Shown here piece by piece: positions 13,686 to 23,781 of a stretch of DNA of 64,000 nucleotides (position 1 is its first letter; each line of letters opens with the position of its first letter). Source of the stretch: Atherinomorus stipes. Taxonomy: Eukaryota > Chordata > Actinopteri > Atheriniformes > Atherinidae. The translations under genes and the position numbers were made by a program. The stretch covers positions 20,001-84,000 of the forward strand of contig JALJCO010003069.1 of assembly GCA_023101725.1 (NCBI GenBank), written 5' to 3'. The notes beneath the pieces are model-generated. The model ran no database searches, had not been told where the DNA came from, and saw only the letters and a list, made by a program, of their open reading frames with translations.

Positions 13686-16600
13686 ACACACACACACAGA
13701 CACCACTTGAGGCAAAGCCACACGACATGCAAGCAAAGGATATGAATACAACAAAACAAGTTCATATGATTTCCTAAAAATTCTAATTATTTTTAAGATT
13801 TATAGTTTATTTTTAATTTACCTACAGAAAATTTTCAAAGAAAAGATTTTAAGTTATCTGTTAACATCACTGCAGAAAATGTTGACTGGCTGCCTTGTGT
13901 GCAGTCACATTTTGTAACACCAATGTTCTTCGTTTGAGAAAAAGAGGAAAAAAATACTTACAGTACAGTAAATAGGTGCTGAATATATGTGGTGCATAAA
14001 TATACTTTATAGCAAATCCACCCTCATGAAAACTTGTTTACACTTGTTTTGGATGGTGAAAGTTTCCTCAAAATTTGAGTAGTTAGCACAGCTTAGCTTA
14101 GCTAGCTTAAAATGCTCTGAAGATGCAAATACAGACACTAATTAAAGTACCCAATAAAACTCAACTTTAGAAAACAAATAAATAAACAACTACCTTAAGG
14201 AGCTAGAGATAAAGTATGTGTTGGTTCAGTGAGGTTGCTCAAAAAGCAAGTCCCCTATCGCAAACTGACCCCGCTCCGGGCAAACTTGAAGCGTATGATT
14301 CAGCATGCTGTACGTTCTACCGGGACTCTTTCAGCCCTCACCTCTCCTTCTGTCTGGCTATCTGTGACTGTTTTTCACTGTTGCTGTTAGTGCAGAGTGT
14401 GTTCAGTATTTCTTCGGTTTTTAGTGATATTGGGCTTTTCGATGTGTCCGTGGTTTGTGGTGTGTGTATGTGTTTTTTCTCAGTGGTTTCCTTCATTTGC
14501 ATGTATTATATGTACACAGGGGACGCTAGAAAGTGTGGCTCAGCATTCATCGTAAATACAAGTGTTTTAGAGCTCAGGCAGATTTTAGATCTGAGACTTG
14601 ATACCAATGTGTGTGTTAAGTTGTGTGTGTGTTGTACTTGTTCTGTTAAACATGTAAAGATTAAATATAACTCCGGATCTGTGTGATATGCTGCCTTTAT
14701 GTGGTAAAGGAAGGATCCTTTCCACTTGTTAAGTCGAAATACCTTTTGGGTTGTGTTCAAGTTATTTGTTGTAATTAAGTTAAACACTGGAGGTTATTTT
14801 CGACTGACTGACTAGCTAGCTAGCTGCTAACTAGCATCTGCTCTGAGGAGGTAAGCCAAACAATAACCATATTTTTACAAACAAAACTAAGTTTAAGTGA
14901 TGTTTCCGTTGCTCTCGGCCATGTTGAAAGGTTCACCTCATCTCTGCAACTCGGGTATCATAAGCTTTCCAGTGGAAATTACGACATAAGTGGGTGTTCA
15001 AGTGCAATTTTGACGTTGGACTTTGGTATTTACCATAAATATGATACCACATAAAGGCAGCAAAAGACACAAAAACATTATTTTCCTCTTGTAAAGCTGT
15101 TTTTTGTTTGTTTGTTTCTACTGTGCCCCTTCAAAGTTTTACTTTTCTACTTTTCTAGAAAAAAAAAAAAAAACTCCTTTTTGAAATGCTTTGGGAGGAA
15201 CATTAAGTTAAAAGGCCTGCACACACAGAAAGCAAAGTGAGTTGCCTCCACACTGTTCAGCTCTCTAACCTTTCTGCTTTTCTTCTCCTGTCTGTTCTTC
15301 TCTCCATCGCTCTCCTCCCTTTCACCCTTGTTATATATTGCTCTCGCTTTCTTCCATGCCCTCTCCTCCATCTACATTCTCCCTCCGTCTCTCTGCCTCA
15401 CCTCTTTCCCCCTGCACACACACATATTCACGCGCACCTCCATCCATCTGTGCTCCCCTCCACCACCTCCTTCCTCCTCATCTCCACTCTGTGTCTGTGT
15501 TGAAGCAGCTCAAAGTCCCACTGCAGCTGATCCTCTCCAGCAGGCTTACACAGGAGTCCAGCAGTATGCAGGTCTGTCTGTCACTCTCACTGCAGAACTG
15601 ATTTGAGTGTCTGCTCGTATGCGTGGATGTGCATTTGCGCCTCTGACGGAGGAAGGGGTGGGAAGTGAGAGGATAAAGATAAGCATTCCTCTGTTCACAT
15701 TAGAATTTTGATCATGTAACAGTCAGTGTTTCCGTCTCACTGCATCAGTTTATTCTCTGCGCTGTGTTCAGTGTGTTTGTGCAACATGTAGCCTCTATTG
15801 TCTGTTATCTGATCGATTGCCTGCTGTGCACCTGCATATCACATTGTTTGTAAGTATCGGAGTGTGTGCTGAAGTCATGACAGTTATCTGATCCGCCGTG
15901 TGTGTGTGTCTGTGTGTGTCTCAGCAGCCTACCCCGCTGCATACGGTCAGATCAGCCAAGCTTTCCCCCACCCTCCACCCATCATTCCACAGCAGCAACG
16001 AGAAGGTAACCAACACCGGGCACACACTGCCGCAAACATTCCCTCACACACTGTTTGCTTCTGCTGTTAACTTGCAATATCCTGACATTTAGAAGAGTTA
16101 AGAACAAAACGGATGAAATTAAATTGCTCATTCGCTTTTTGATTATTTTGGCGAGCAGTATCCAAATATGGAAAGTGTCTGAGATAAAACAATAAATTAA
16201 ATAAAGGAATATGAATGAGCACTTCATACCCAGCTGTAAACCCTCACATGAACGTGATGACCCCTCAGGACACTCATGCCTGGGACATTACTGCCCTCTT
16301 GTGGAAAATATACAAAATAATGCAAAATCATTGACCAGTTCGGAGTGATCGGCTTTATTTAGTAGGCTTATCAAATAACTTCTTAAGGCCCTATATAATC
16401 CGTTAAAGGTCATTTGATAATAAATAAAATGTTTCTCTCCATTTTACACTTGAATATTGTAAATGTCAACTAATAACTGCATTTTGGGATTAATTATGGT
16501 ACATGAGTGATGTTCATAACTAATGAAACAGTAGGACAATATGCAATATGAAGAAAGCACTTTTACAAACAATTGTTTTTCTTCCCCTATTTTTGAAGAA

Positions 16601-18603
16601 CAAATGCTTTTTGTTCTTTTACTGTAAATCATAAGGTACCTTTATATGTTTATGCATGGATTAGTTTAGTTTAGTTATAAAAATAGATACAGATTAAAGT
16701 TTAAAGGAAAGAATGGGCCTGAAGTTGAAACTGGAGGGTTATAAATTTAATTTGAAAATAAACATTTGTGCTGCATTAGGAGATTATAGACAGAATATTA
16801 AATATAAAGACCGGTAATGTAGAATACAAATGAGGTTTATTCTCAACCTTTCAATAAAATTTATAAACCCAAAGAACAAAGGCAGGACCTCACTGGGCCC
16901 TGTGTGACAAACAAAACACTCACAACTAAACCAAGAACCAAAAGATGAAGGAAGGAATAAGTCTCCTTAGAAGAAAATCAGTCTCAGATAAAGGAAATAA
17001 CCAAAAGAAAACCATAAAAGACCAATCAAAAGTACCAGTGGCAGGTTTAACAATACAATTAAGAAAACCACCTAATGACTTGAGTCATCAAACAAGCAAA
17101 CGGTACCAAAGAACTAAACAAAAGACTAAATTCTGCTACCTTGCAACCAGCAAAGGTGTCTGTGAACTGAAACACATAAACACACAAGCTGTACAGACAG
17201 AAACTCAATCACCAGCAGTGACTGAGTGGTGAGCAATGACACCGAAAATCACCAAAAGACCCAGCTGCCCCGAGTGATGGGTGATGGCAGATTTTAATAG
17301 AGGAGCCAGGAGGAGGTGGCAGACATCCAGCCATTCATGAGCAGGCAGCAGAGCCGGCGACCAATCCTAGAGCACATCCAGGGCGGTGCCAGCCAATCAC
17401 ACACACAGTCATTAGCATACGGCACCCGGGCCTCTGAGCCAGGGCTGTAACAAATGCAAATATATGCTTTTTGTGTGGGGAAAAAACTTAATTTGTGCTT
17501 ATTTAGGTGAACACTTCTGCCTAAGAGGTCACCTGACAGATGTCTGCTCAAATTTTTGTTGTATGTTAATACATTGACAATAAAGCTTTTACTCACTTAC
17601 ATAATGTTAGGGCTTTCACAATATCAGATTTCACAGCATACAGTTAAATTTGCAAAAATGTTAGTATTTTAAATTCTACTGAAAGAAAAAAGTCTTATAA
17701 AAAATAGTTTTCTGTGTCGAGTATGTAACCAAAGCTGTACAGCAGCAGGGAAAAGAGCAATTAGACCTAATAAGGCAGAGAAAAGGCAACCAGAAGAAAA
17801 GCTAACCAAAGGTCCACAGGACCCAACATCTTCAGTCAGTACAATCACTTTTTTCCTTTTTTTTCCACTAAAAAAGTGCTTTTTTTCCTCAACACTTTAA
17901 GCATATCCTGTTCTAACTGAATTTTCTCTTGTTGGGGTCTCCCTTTCTACCCCTCAACCCCCTTTCTCTCTTACCTTTTCCCTCCCATCTCGCTCCCTTA
18001 CCCTGTTTTTCTCTCTTTATCTGTTCCCATGCAGGACCAGAGGGTTGCAACCTGTTCATCTACCACCTCCCTCAAGAGTTTGGGGATGGAGAGCTGATGC
18101 AGATGTTCCTGCCTTTCGGTAATGTCATCTCCTCCAAAGTGTTTGTGGATCGGGCGACAAACCAAAGTAAATGCTTTGGTGGGTAAAAATGAACAAAACC
18201 AAAAGACTATTGGTTATTTTTTTATTCATTTATTTGAACTGATCGCTTTTTGTGCCACAGTCAATAACCCCCATCCTACCCCTTTAACTGCTTAATGTGT
18301 TTTATTTTTCTTCTCCAAAATGGAAACAATAGATTTGAGTTTTTCTGGAGTTTTACAAAAACTGGCTTATATTGATAAGAAATTATGTTAAATGACTGTT
18401 TTGAATTTATCCTTTAAGCTGTTTTTTTGTTGTTGTTGTTGTTGTTGTTTAAAGCTCCAACTTCATAAAGTATTTCATATCTGTGTTTATATACAGGTGC
18501 TGTTCTATTTTTACATTCCCATTAAGGATAGACCGATACATCGGCCGGCCGATATTTGTGTTTTTTGCTTGTATCGACATAATTTAAAGACTTTATACAT
18601 ATA

Positions 18604-18636
<33 letters not shown>

Positions 18637-20416
18637 TCGTCCTCAAAATTACTCATACCCTCCGATTAAAAATGGGAAAAAAATCAGCTGTCAGTGAAAT
18701 AAGTTGAAACTAACAAAAGTTATAATAAATAATAATTCCATGAAAATCATGACACAAATTTTGAATTGTGGTCTGAAAGAAATATTAAAAACAAATACGC
18801 AAAAAATAAAACAAGTAAACAAGCATAATGGGGCTCCAAAGCTAAAATTTTGTTGAGCAATCAAGTGTTTTCTGTAACGTCCAATCAGACTTCTGCACCT
18901 GTTGACAGGTATTTTGGTCCACTGTTAATGGAAAAAAAGTACTTTGTTTGTTTGTTTGGTTTTTTTAAATTATTACTACCAACCACAATTCAAAAGCAAT
19001 ATCTTATTTCACTAAATTGTCATTTTGTTAATTTTTTATTTATTATTAGTTTCTTTTGTTTCTTGTTATTTGTATTGTGAATTTAGTGCTAATAATTTTG
19101 AGGATTGTATAGATAGATGATTGATTTAATGTTTCTATTTAATATTTGTTTACAAGTGCACTGTTTCTTTTTTATATATTTATTTGAAGCGCTTTGTTCT
19201 TTTTTTTATATTAAAAGAGTTGTAAAATTATTTTTTGTGGTATCTTTCATTATATTAAATTTGGAGTCAAATCCAGTATCTGCCCCAAATATCGGCAGGT
19301 TGTATCAGCTATCAGCTGAGGCTGATTAGAAAATATCGGTATCACGCCTAAAAAAAAAAAGTCTGTATCAGTCTATCTGTAATTCACATGAATTGCTCCG
19401 GTTTCAACCATGTCCACAGCCTTGAATCCATCTTAACAATATAACAGTTGCTCCTAGATGCAAAGCTACTGCCGCACATTATTACCAGTGACGGTGCTGT
19501 CAATCATATAATTAACTAGTGAATCCTAAATGGATGGCAGAGAATGTCTGACTCCATCTGGTGCAATGCATTTGCCAATTAGCCACCGCTCATTAATACA
19601 ACTCCACATGAACGTGTTTAGATGTGCTGATTGGAAGCTTAAACTCAAACATAACACAAACGGATGTTTTTGTTATAAAGCCCATCCTCGAGTTGTTGTA
19701 ATTAGGCAGCATGATATTTTCCGTTGCAGCTGTGGTCGTACTGGTCTTATGAGCGCTGCACAATATATTGATAATTTATCATCATTGCAATTTTAACATG
19801 TATCATATGTTTAATGTTGGAAAAGACAGCTCGTATGGCAATAAAACATAGGCTTTAGGCTTTTTTCATAGGCATTGTGGCTTGAAATAGAAAGAAAAGC
19901 ATGTGTGTGTTAATGAGAGCTGCATCAGATGCAGCCCTTCTTCATACATCTGAGCTAAATGTCAAATCACTGGTCTAATATTCAGCAATGATGTCATATG
20001 TATGTTTTTCTAATATTGTGCAGCACTAAATGTTGGTTTACTCTGACTTATAACTGTATTATATTAATTGTATTGGTGATTAAAACCTGTTTTAATGTTT
20101 TTTCATGCCTCGGTGTACTGTGGATGTTAGTTGTTATGTGCAAATTAAATATTTTTATTCATCTTTTACACATAAAGGATTACTTCCTAAATGTATCCTC
20201 ATCTCCAGCTCCATATAACCCCAAACTGTCCTTGCCTTGTCGTCTAACAACATCCTTCACTGTGTCTCTCGTTTGGCCTTTCCCCCAGGGTTTGTGAGCT
20301 TCGATAACCCAGGTAGTGCCCAAGCTGCCATCCAATCCATGAATGGCTTTCAGATCGGCATGAAAAGACTCAAGGTTCAGCTCAAGAGGCCAAAGGACGC
20401 CAACCGCCCCTACTAG
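5200..20416 (+). CDS. celf4: celf4: CUGBP Elav-like family member 4 (3' part, nine exons)
   Basis: RNA-binding regulator of alternative splicing and mRNA stability/translation; CELF4 is mainly neuronal. Visible coding exons: 5200-5328, 6233-6312, 6655-6795, 7170-7308, 9456-9608, 15509-15571, 15925-16005, 18035-18178, 20289-20416. All phases agree and together they encode about 351 residues ending ...RPKDANRPY. The first exon opens inside the linker before RRM2 (RNP2 KLFVGML, RNP1 KGCAFVKY). Next comes the divergent domain ([38 protein letters not shown]), then RRM3 (RNP2 [11 protein letters not shown]1 KCFGFVSF). The linker reads as CELF4 rather than CELF3, 5 or 6. The N-terminus and RRM1 are outside the window. 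Oddities: one GC-AG intron after 6795 and a tandem NAGNAG acceptor at 15922-15927. Assignment to the CELF3-6 group is certain; CELF4 itself is very likely. Confidence 0.92.
5740..6070. other. Repeat-free intronic stretch, candidate conserved noncoding element
   Basis: Balanced-composition DNA without transposon ends, between two RRM2 exons, dense in ATTA/TGAT-type words (GATGATTACAG, TTGATCA). It stands out from the AT-rich, repeat-filled introns around it. This is inference only. Confidence 0.25.
6233..6312 (+). CDS. celf4: celf4 exon: RRM2 RNP1 half
   Basis: Acceptor CTCTGCAG, donor GTGAGT. Encodes [20 protein letters not shown] then HGSQTMP. An 80-nt exon that returns the frame to phase 0. 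Confidence 0.93.
6655..6795 (+). CDS. celf4: celf4 exon ending at a GC donor
   Basis: Acceptor GTACAG follows a (TG)n tract. Encodes [20 protein letters not shown] and on to FGAYGAYAQ. The donor is CAG|GCAAGA, a non-canonical GC-AG intron in the strong consensus such introns usually need. No GT donor nearby keeps the CELF reading. Confidence 0.9.
7170..7308 (+). CDS. celf4: celf4 exon: divergent-domain linker 1
   Basis: Acceptor ACTGCAG, donor GTAATG. Encodes [20 protein letters not shown], then [19 protein letters not shown] and APLTPTS. The Ala/Met/Gln-rich sequence is typical of the CELF4 linker. Confidence 0.92.
7456..7960 (-). mobile_element. MITE family A copy 2
   Basis: Ends CGGTCATCCTCAAAATGATT and its inverted partner TTTTGAAGACGACTGTA. 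The interior keeps a relic of a Tc1-like transposase C-terminus ([20 protein letters not shown], readable on plus at about 7690-7755). Confidence 0.8.
8410..8886. mobile_element. Inverted-repeat element with a nested hAT MITE
   Basis: The outer element has ends CCCAGCTGGCATT and AATGCCAGCTGGG. Inside it, 8511-8729 is a second element with hAT-style ends CAGTGTTTTCCAACCCTG and CCAGGGTTGGGAATCACTG, plus inverted subterminal matches (AAGGCACACTATCC and GGATAGTGTGCCTT). No coding capacity. Confidence 0.7.
9456..9608 (+). CDS. celf4: celf4 exon: divergent-domain linker 2
   Basis: Acceptor GACTGCAG, donor GTAGGT. Encodes [20 protein letters not shown], then [20 protein letters not shown] and [11 protein letters not shown]. 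The repeated Pro/Ser-rich spacing is the feature that best separates CELF4 from its paralogues. Confidence 0.92.
10484..10550. repeat. (TA)n(CA)n microsatellite
   Basis: Dinucleotide array directly abutting the left end of the Tc1 relic, which inserted at a TA. Confidence 0.9.
10805..11515 (-). pseudogene. Broken Tc1-like transposase (DDE/IS630 superfamily)
   Basis: Reading on minus, the start near 11506 gives an N-terminal HTH ([33 protein letters not shown]), then stops near 11330. The C-terminal catalytic part stays open from about 11275 to 10805: [16 protein letters not shown] carries the second Asp, and [16 protein letters not shown] carries the Glu in DD34E-like spacing. The C-terminus reads [19 protein letters not shown]. 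Part of the middle is lost, so this is non-functional. Long unrelated frames on the opposite strand are shadows. Confidence 0.85.
11528..12424. mobile_element. Fold-back element with TTAA target sites, nested in the Tc1 relic
   Basis: TTAA at 11524-11527 and 12425-12428 flank an element with arms of about 300 bp (11528 to about 11832 and about 12122-12424), inverted and highly similar. Each begins AGGAATAGTTCACCC or AGGAAGAGTTCACCC. The centre is only about 290 bp with no transposase. TTAA targeting suggests a piggyBac-mobilised non-autonomous element. Confidence 0.8.
12776..13140. mobile_element. hAT-like MITE
   Basis: Inverted ends AGGGGTTCAACAATACA and TGTATTGTTGCACCCCT. The interior has no coding capacity. 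A truncated relative sits at about 13527-13610 (CAACAATACAAAAAATTCAC). Confidence 0.6.
13204..13515. mobile_element. Tc1/mariner-type MITE
   Basis: Inverted ends CACACCACTAATAAAAAG and, in reverse, CACTACTCACAAAAAG, each followed by TTAGGGATATT or a close variant. About 310 bp, with no transposase. It sits between two AT microsatellites. Confidence 0.65.
13617..13700. repeat. (TA)n(CA)n microsatellite
   Basis: About 55 bp of TA dinucleotides followed by CA repeats with an interruption. Open frames across it (Ile-Tyr runs) are not coding. Confidence 0.9.
15509..15571 (+). CDS. celf4: celf4 exon: 63-nt linker exon
   Basis: Acceptor TGAAGCAG, donor GTCTGT. Encodes [20 protein letters not shown]. 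It is a multiple of three and could be a cassette exon. Confidence 0.9.
15925..16005 (+). CDS. celf4: celf4 exon with a tandem acceptor
   Basis: Two acceptors three bases apart (TCAG|CAG|CCT). The first gives [20 protein letters not shown], the second lacks one Ala (start 15928). It continues IPQQQRE into the RRM3 exon. Donor GTAACC. Confidence 0.9.
16830..17452 (-). mobile_element. Possible degenerate LTR-like unit
   Basis: On minus it starts TGTTACAGCCCTGG, carries two GATTGG (CCAAT-type) words near 17390 and 17360 and TATTAAAA near 17300, and ends around an AATAAA near 16850. The end matches only in part the TGTTACGGCC start of the LTR at 22872-23282. No second LTR or PBS was seen. Confidence 0.3.
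18035..18178 (+). CDS. celf4: celf4 exon: RRM3 first half (144 nt)
   Basis: Acceptor CATGCAG, donor GTGGGT. Encodes [20 protein letters not shown], then [19 protein letters not shown] and [12 protein letters not shown]2 is NLFIYHLP. The exon end splits RNP1 of RRM3. The 144-nt length fits a frame-preserving exon. Confidence 0.93.
18524..19377. mobile_element. hAT-like element interrupted by MITE family A copy 3
   Basis: The left end ATAGACCGATACATCGGCCG and the right region with TATCGGTATCACGCC and CAGTCTATCTGT are inverted relatives. The middle is displaced by the MITE at 18634-19110 (ends CAGTCGTCCTCAAAATTACT and TTTTGAGGATTGTAT). No coding capacity. Confidence 0.55.
18634..19110 (+). mobile_element. 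MITE family A copy 3
   Basis: Inserted next to a (TA)n tract. It has family ends and the conserved internal word TTCTGCACCTGTTGACAGGTA, which is a remnant of a Tc1 transposase C-terminus read on minus. Confidence 0.75.
19752..20030. mobile_element. Short inverted-repeat element
   Basis: Ends GCGCTGCACAATATATTG and AATATTGTGCAGCACTA are inverted. About 280 bp, AT-rich, non-coding. It resembles the ends of the element at 44033-44560. Confidence 0.5.
20289..20416 (+). CDS. celf4: celf4 last coding exon: RRM3 end and C-terminus
   Basis: Acceptor TTTCCCCCAG. Encodes [20 protein letters not shown], then [20 protein letters not shown] and PY, stop TAG at 20414-20416. This is the invariant CELF C-terminus. 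Confidence 0.95.
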
Positions 20417-21900
20417 CCCCCGCCCCTGCCAGCCGCCGCCATCCTGGTGGCCGGGGCACCCATCCTGCACAGGGAGAGACAGGTCAGACTTCCAGCTCGA
20501 CTCATCCAGACACATTAGATGTCACTTTAAAGTTTGATGGGTGATTAACTGAACCAAAGCGTTGGTGACAAACGCTCCGACAGCAAGCCCATTTATGACT
20601 CTGCCTGTTGTGTTTTCCATAAGCTTTTATACGTATCATAAAACTTTTGCAGGTGTCTAATAACAACCTGATCATCTGTTAAAAGCTTGTAATGATTAGT
20701 GAAGTTTTATTCCTCCTCTGACTATATTTTCATGAATATTAAGTGGACATGGCTTGTTTTGTTCAAGATGTACTGTGGACTCCTGCAGGTTCAGAGTGAA
20801 ACAGTTTGGAGATTTCTGTTTAAATGGCTTGCAAAAAAAAAAAAAAAAAAGTTATAGAAGCATTTACTTACAAGCAGCCCCCTCTATTTGCACAATATAT
20901 TTACAGTAAGTGACCCCGCATGTTACCCTGTAGGTAAAATATAATTGGTAAGTGGTCGAGTGTGTTGCACAGGAAAGGAAGTGCTTCCAATAGGGAGGCA
21001 TTTATTACCCCTCAGGCGGGTAATTGTGCCGTTCCTCTTTGTCTCCTCCCTTCATCTGTGTGATGGAGAGTTGAGGCTGCGTCGTTCATTCACCACTGAT
21101 GACTTCATTCAAGGGCAACTTATCACCCACTCACAAACTAACTGAACCATACCACACAGTGTCCCAAGGCAAATCACCGCAGGCAGAATACTGCAATCTC
21201 GTATGAATTTGTCAAAAAGTATGCGCACCGCTCCTTTTGATATATTGAAACACTTTGGGCAGAATGCTGGAGAAGATTGTTATATTTCCTTTTCTTTGCT
21301 GAAGATTGTATACCATTTTTGCAGGTATGGTTTTTGCACTTTACTGGAAATAAATATGCAGACAGCAGGCTGGGGTGCTGCTTTACCTCTATACTAGAGG
21401 AGTTTCTGTGTCTAGATTAAAACCCCCTCACCGTGCAAGGGAAACTGAATTAAGCTGTTTGATATAAATAGAGAACAAACTGTTTTGTTGCATAGAATAT
21501 CAACAGCGTCTCTGCAAGGAAGCCAGATTAATTACTGCTGATTCATTTTCAAAATGATCTTTTTTTATCCATGCCCAGACTCAGAGTCTTAGTGTTGGCT
21601 AAGAAGCTTTAGAGGGACAGGTGTCCCATCATGCATCAGCAAGAGACCCTCGTACTAAATAGTTAGAGATGTTCTTTTTAGGGAAACAAAATGTTCGCAG
21701 AGCTTTCCTCAAAATTTGTTTTTTTCCTGATGACTTCAACGAGGGTGTTGCAGCTCAGTCCAACGGTCACCTACAAAGTCTGCTTCATTTCTGATGTACT
21801 ACGAGGGATTGACTGAGTTGTTCTCTCCTAGTTTTCAGACTACATGTTGACAACTTTAACTGCTTTTACATCAGTTTACTTCTTATAGCCTTTGCTGCTT

Positions 21901-22250
21901 TATGGGCATCAGTTTTAGAGTCAGAGCCAGACATGGGGAAGCTGCAATTAGTTTCTATACTCCACATGTCTGGAACAAACTCCCAGTAAGCCTCAGATCA
22001 GCTTAAACACTCATTTTATTACATCCAGGTTAAAGACCCACCTGTTTTCAGCTGCATTTATATCGATTTTAATCTAAGAGTCCAAATCTGCATGTCCTCT
22101 TTTTAAGACTCTTTTTAATTTTCTCTCTTTTTTAATTTGAAATCCTGCCTTTATTCTTTCACTTTTTAATACTATCTTTTCATCTAAGCTAAAGCACTTT
22201 GAATTGTGTACGTGAAATGTGCTATTCAAATAAACTTGCCTTGTCTTAGA
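21901..22250 (+). mobile_element. LINE L2-type 3' end, truncated
   Basis: Shares with the copy at 50013-50672 the words ACATGTCTGGAACAAACTCC and AGACCCACCTGTTTTCAGCT, and the tail TAAAGCACTTTGAATTG...ATAAACTTGCCTTG. Only about the last 100 codons plus 3'UTR remain. Confidence 0.8.
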
Positions 22251-22833
22251 GGAGCCCGTTGCTGCTGAAAGTTGGAACACTATTTAAGGAGTGCGGATAT
22301 CCTTCAGGTTTTGAAATCTGAATCACCTGGATTGTTCCAAAAGAACTGTTCAATTTAATGAAAAGACCTGGGTAAAGGGTTTCTGAGAGTTTAATTCTCT
22401 AAATACTCAAATTTCTGTACCTGCTCTATAATTACACTACAGTCATCATCAAAATTATGCATACCCTACAATTAAAGAAAGTGCTTAATTCACTATAGTA
22501 ATTCAAATAACAAGAAACTAAAAAAAGGTAATAATACCAAAAAATTTGCAAAATTATTATTTAGTGAAATAAAATATTGATTTTGAACTTAGTTGAAAAA
22601 ATAATTAAAAGAAAACAAAAAAACAAAATTGTCCCATACAAATTAGAGCACCTTGCTCATTAGCAGTGGACAAAATACCTGTCAACATGTGTAGAAGACT
22701 TATAGAATATTTCAAAAAACACATGATTGCAGTGATTGTCTCGTTTTGCACAACAAAATTTTAGTTCAGAAACCCCATCATCCTTGTTTACTTGCTTTAT
22801 TTTTTGTTTGTTGTTAATATAGAAAAATCAACA

Positions 22834-22868
22834 AGAGGTCCCGGATTTAAATCCCGGACGAGCCCCCA
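22834..22868 (-). other. tRNA-Pro 3' half joined to an LTR (extended primer-binding site)
   Basis: On plus, the sequence reads as the T arm and acceptor end of tRNA-Pro and finishes with CCA at 22866-22868. On minus, the 18 bases next to the LTR form a primer-binding site of the tRNA-Pro type known in gammaretroviruses. The match continues about 16 bases further into the tRNA with two differences. The 5' half is absent, so this is not a tRNA gene. Confidence 0.75.
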
Positions 22869-22871
22869 CTT

Positions 22872-23282
22872 TGTTATGTCCCAGCTCTGCCAGGGGTGTA
22901 GAAACATAACAAAAAGACTGCTTTCAGGATGGTTAAGATATAAAAAGTGTTTAATTTATTCCGGAGGCAAATTGAAGCATAAACACTGGAACAGAAACTG
23001 GAATGGGAGATGGGGTCTGAGATGCTGCTCAAATGAGTGAAATCAAAACACAGACAAAGCCTAAACTAATGAGAAGCCAAAAGGGGAAAACCAACACAAA
23101 CCTAGTCTACAAATTCTATGAACCAAAAAGGAAAGGGGCAGCACCATTAAGCTAAAAAAAAAAAAAAAACAACTAATGTGCACAAATTACAAAACGAGGT
23201 CTAATGCAACAAAGGATTGGAACAGGAAGGTTTGCATGTGGAATGACAGACAGATGAGGTTAATAAATAAGCGGCCGTAACA
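22872..23282 (-). mobile_element. Solo LTR of an endogenous retrovirus-like element
   Basis: 411 bp. On minus it starts TGTTACGGCC and ends GGGACATAACA, with TG...CA edges and a 5-bp inverted TGTTA/TAACA. A 3-base spacer separates it from the tRNA-Pro primer-binding site. No gag, pol or env sequence and no second LTR is present, so it is a dead fragment. Confidence 0.65.
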
Positions 23283-23520
23283 ATAATACAAAATTAACAT
23301 CGTGATTTTCATAAAGTTTGTATGAATTATTGCTTTTTTCAACTTATTTCACTGACAGCTGATTTTTTTTCTTATTTAATGGAAGGGTATGAATCATTTT
23401 GAGGACGACTGTAAGTAATTTTACCCTAAATATTTTATCTTCATGTCTTTTGGACAGTTCATCTACTCTGTTTTTGCGCACCACTAAATCTCACAGCAGT
23501 TCTTCCAGTGGATGTTGGAG

Positions 23521-23781
23521 CAGGGCTGGGCGATGATCCGTAAATTTACAGATACTGAAATTTACAGCGATAACTATCGTCATTTTGCCCACCTCGGTAT
23601 ATTCACTGTTTTGATAGAATGAAAAGAAAAGTTGTTTTCGTATGTTTTTGATGTTTTTTGGTTCGTCTGTAGTCACGTGACTCCACCCCGTCCAGTTTTT
23701 GCCCATTTTTTTTTTGTTTCCAAGGCGAACTGCTCAATATATCGTGATATTGATTTTAGGCCATATCGCCCAGCCCTACTG
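23521..23781. mobile_element. hAT-like MITE
   Basis: Inverted ends AGGGCTGGGCGATGAT and ATATCGCCCAGCCCT, about 260 bp, no coding capacity. Confidence 0.65.

Larger units (their letters stand above)
9609..15508 (+). other. celf4: 5.9-kb celf4 intron filled with repeats
   Basis: Holds a (TA)n(CA)n tract at 10484-10550, a Tc1 relic with a nested TTAA element (10556-12733), a hAT MITE (12776-13140), a Tc1-type MITE (13204-13515), a second (TA)n(CA)n tract (13617-13700), and a 17-bp perfect inverted repeat (14690-14706 / 15045-15061). No exon was seen. The polypyrimidine stretch at 15250-15500 precedes the next acceptor. Confidence 0.7.
22439..23412 (+). mobile_element. MITE family A copy 4, interrupted by an LTR
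   Basis: Ends CAGTCATCATCAAAATTATG and TTTTGAGGACGACTGTA. Its middle is split by the tRNA-LTR insertion at 22834-23282; family homology resumes after it. Confidence 0.75.

Noticed and set aside
14216..14686. 156-codon Cys/Val-rich plus frame
   Set aside because: In a celf4 intron with no splice sites, homology or codon bias seen; the cysteine and valine come from TGT/GTG-rich sequence.
15237..15606. Pro/Ser/Leu-rich frames of 87-92 codons
   Set aside because: Polypyrimidine tract before the 15509 celf4 exon; only 15509-15571 is coding, in another phase.
22834..22868. tRNA-Pro gene
   Set aside because: Only the 3' half is present, with CCA encoded and an LTR directly after; there is no A box or anticodon arm.
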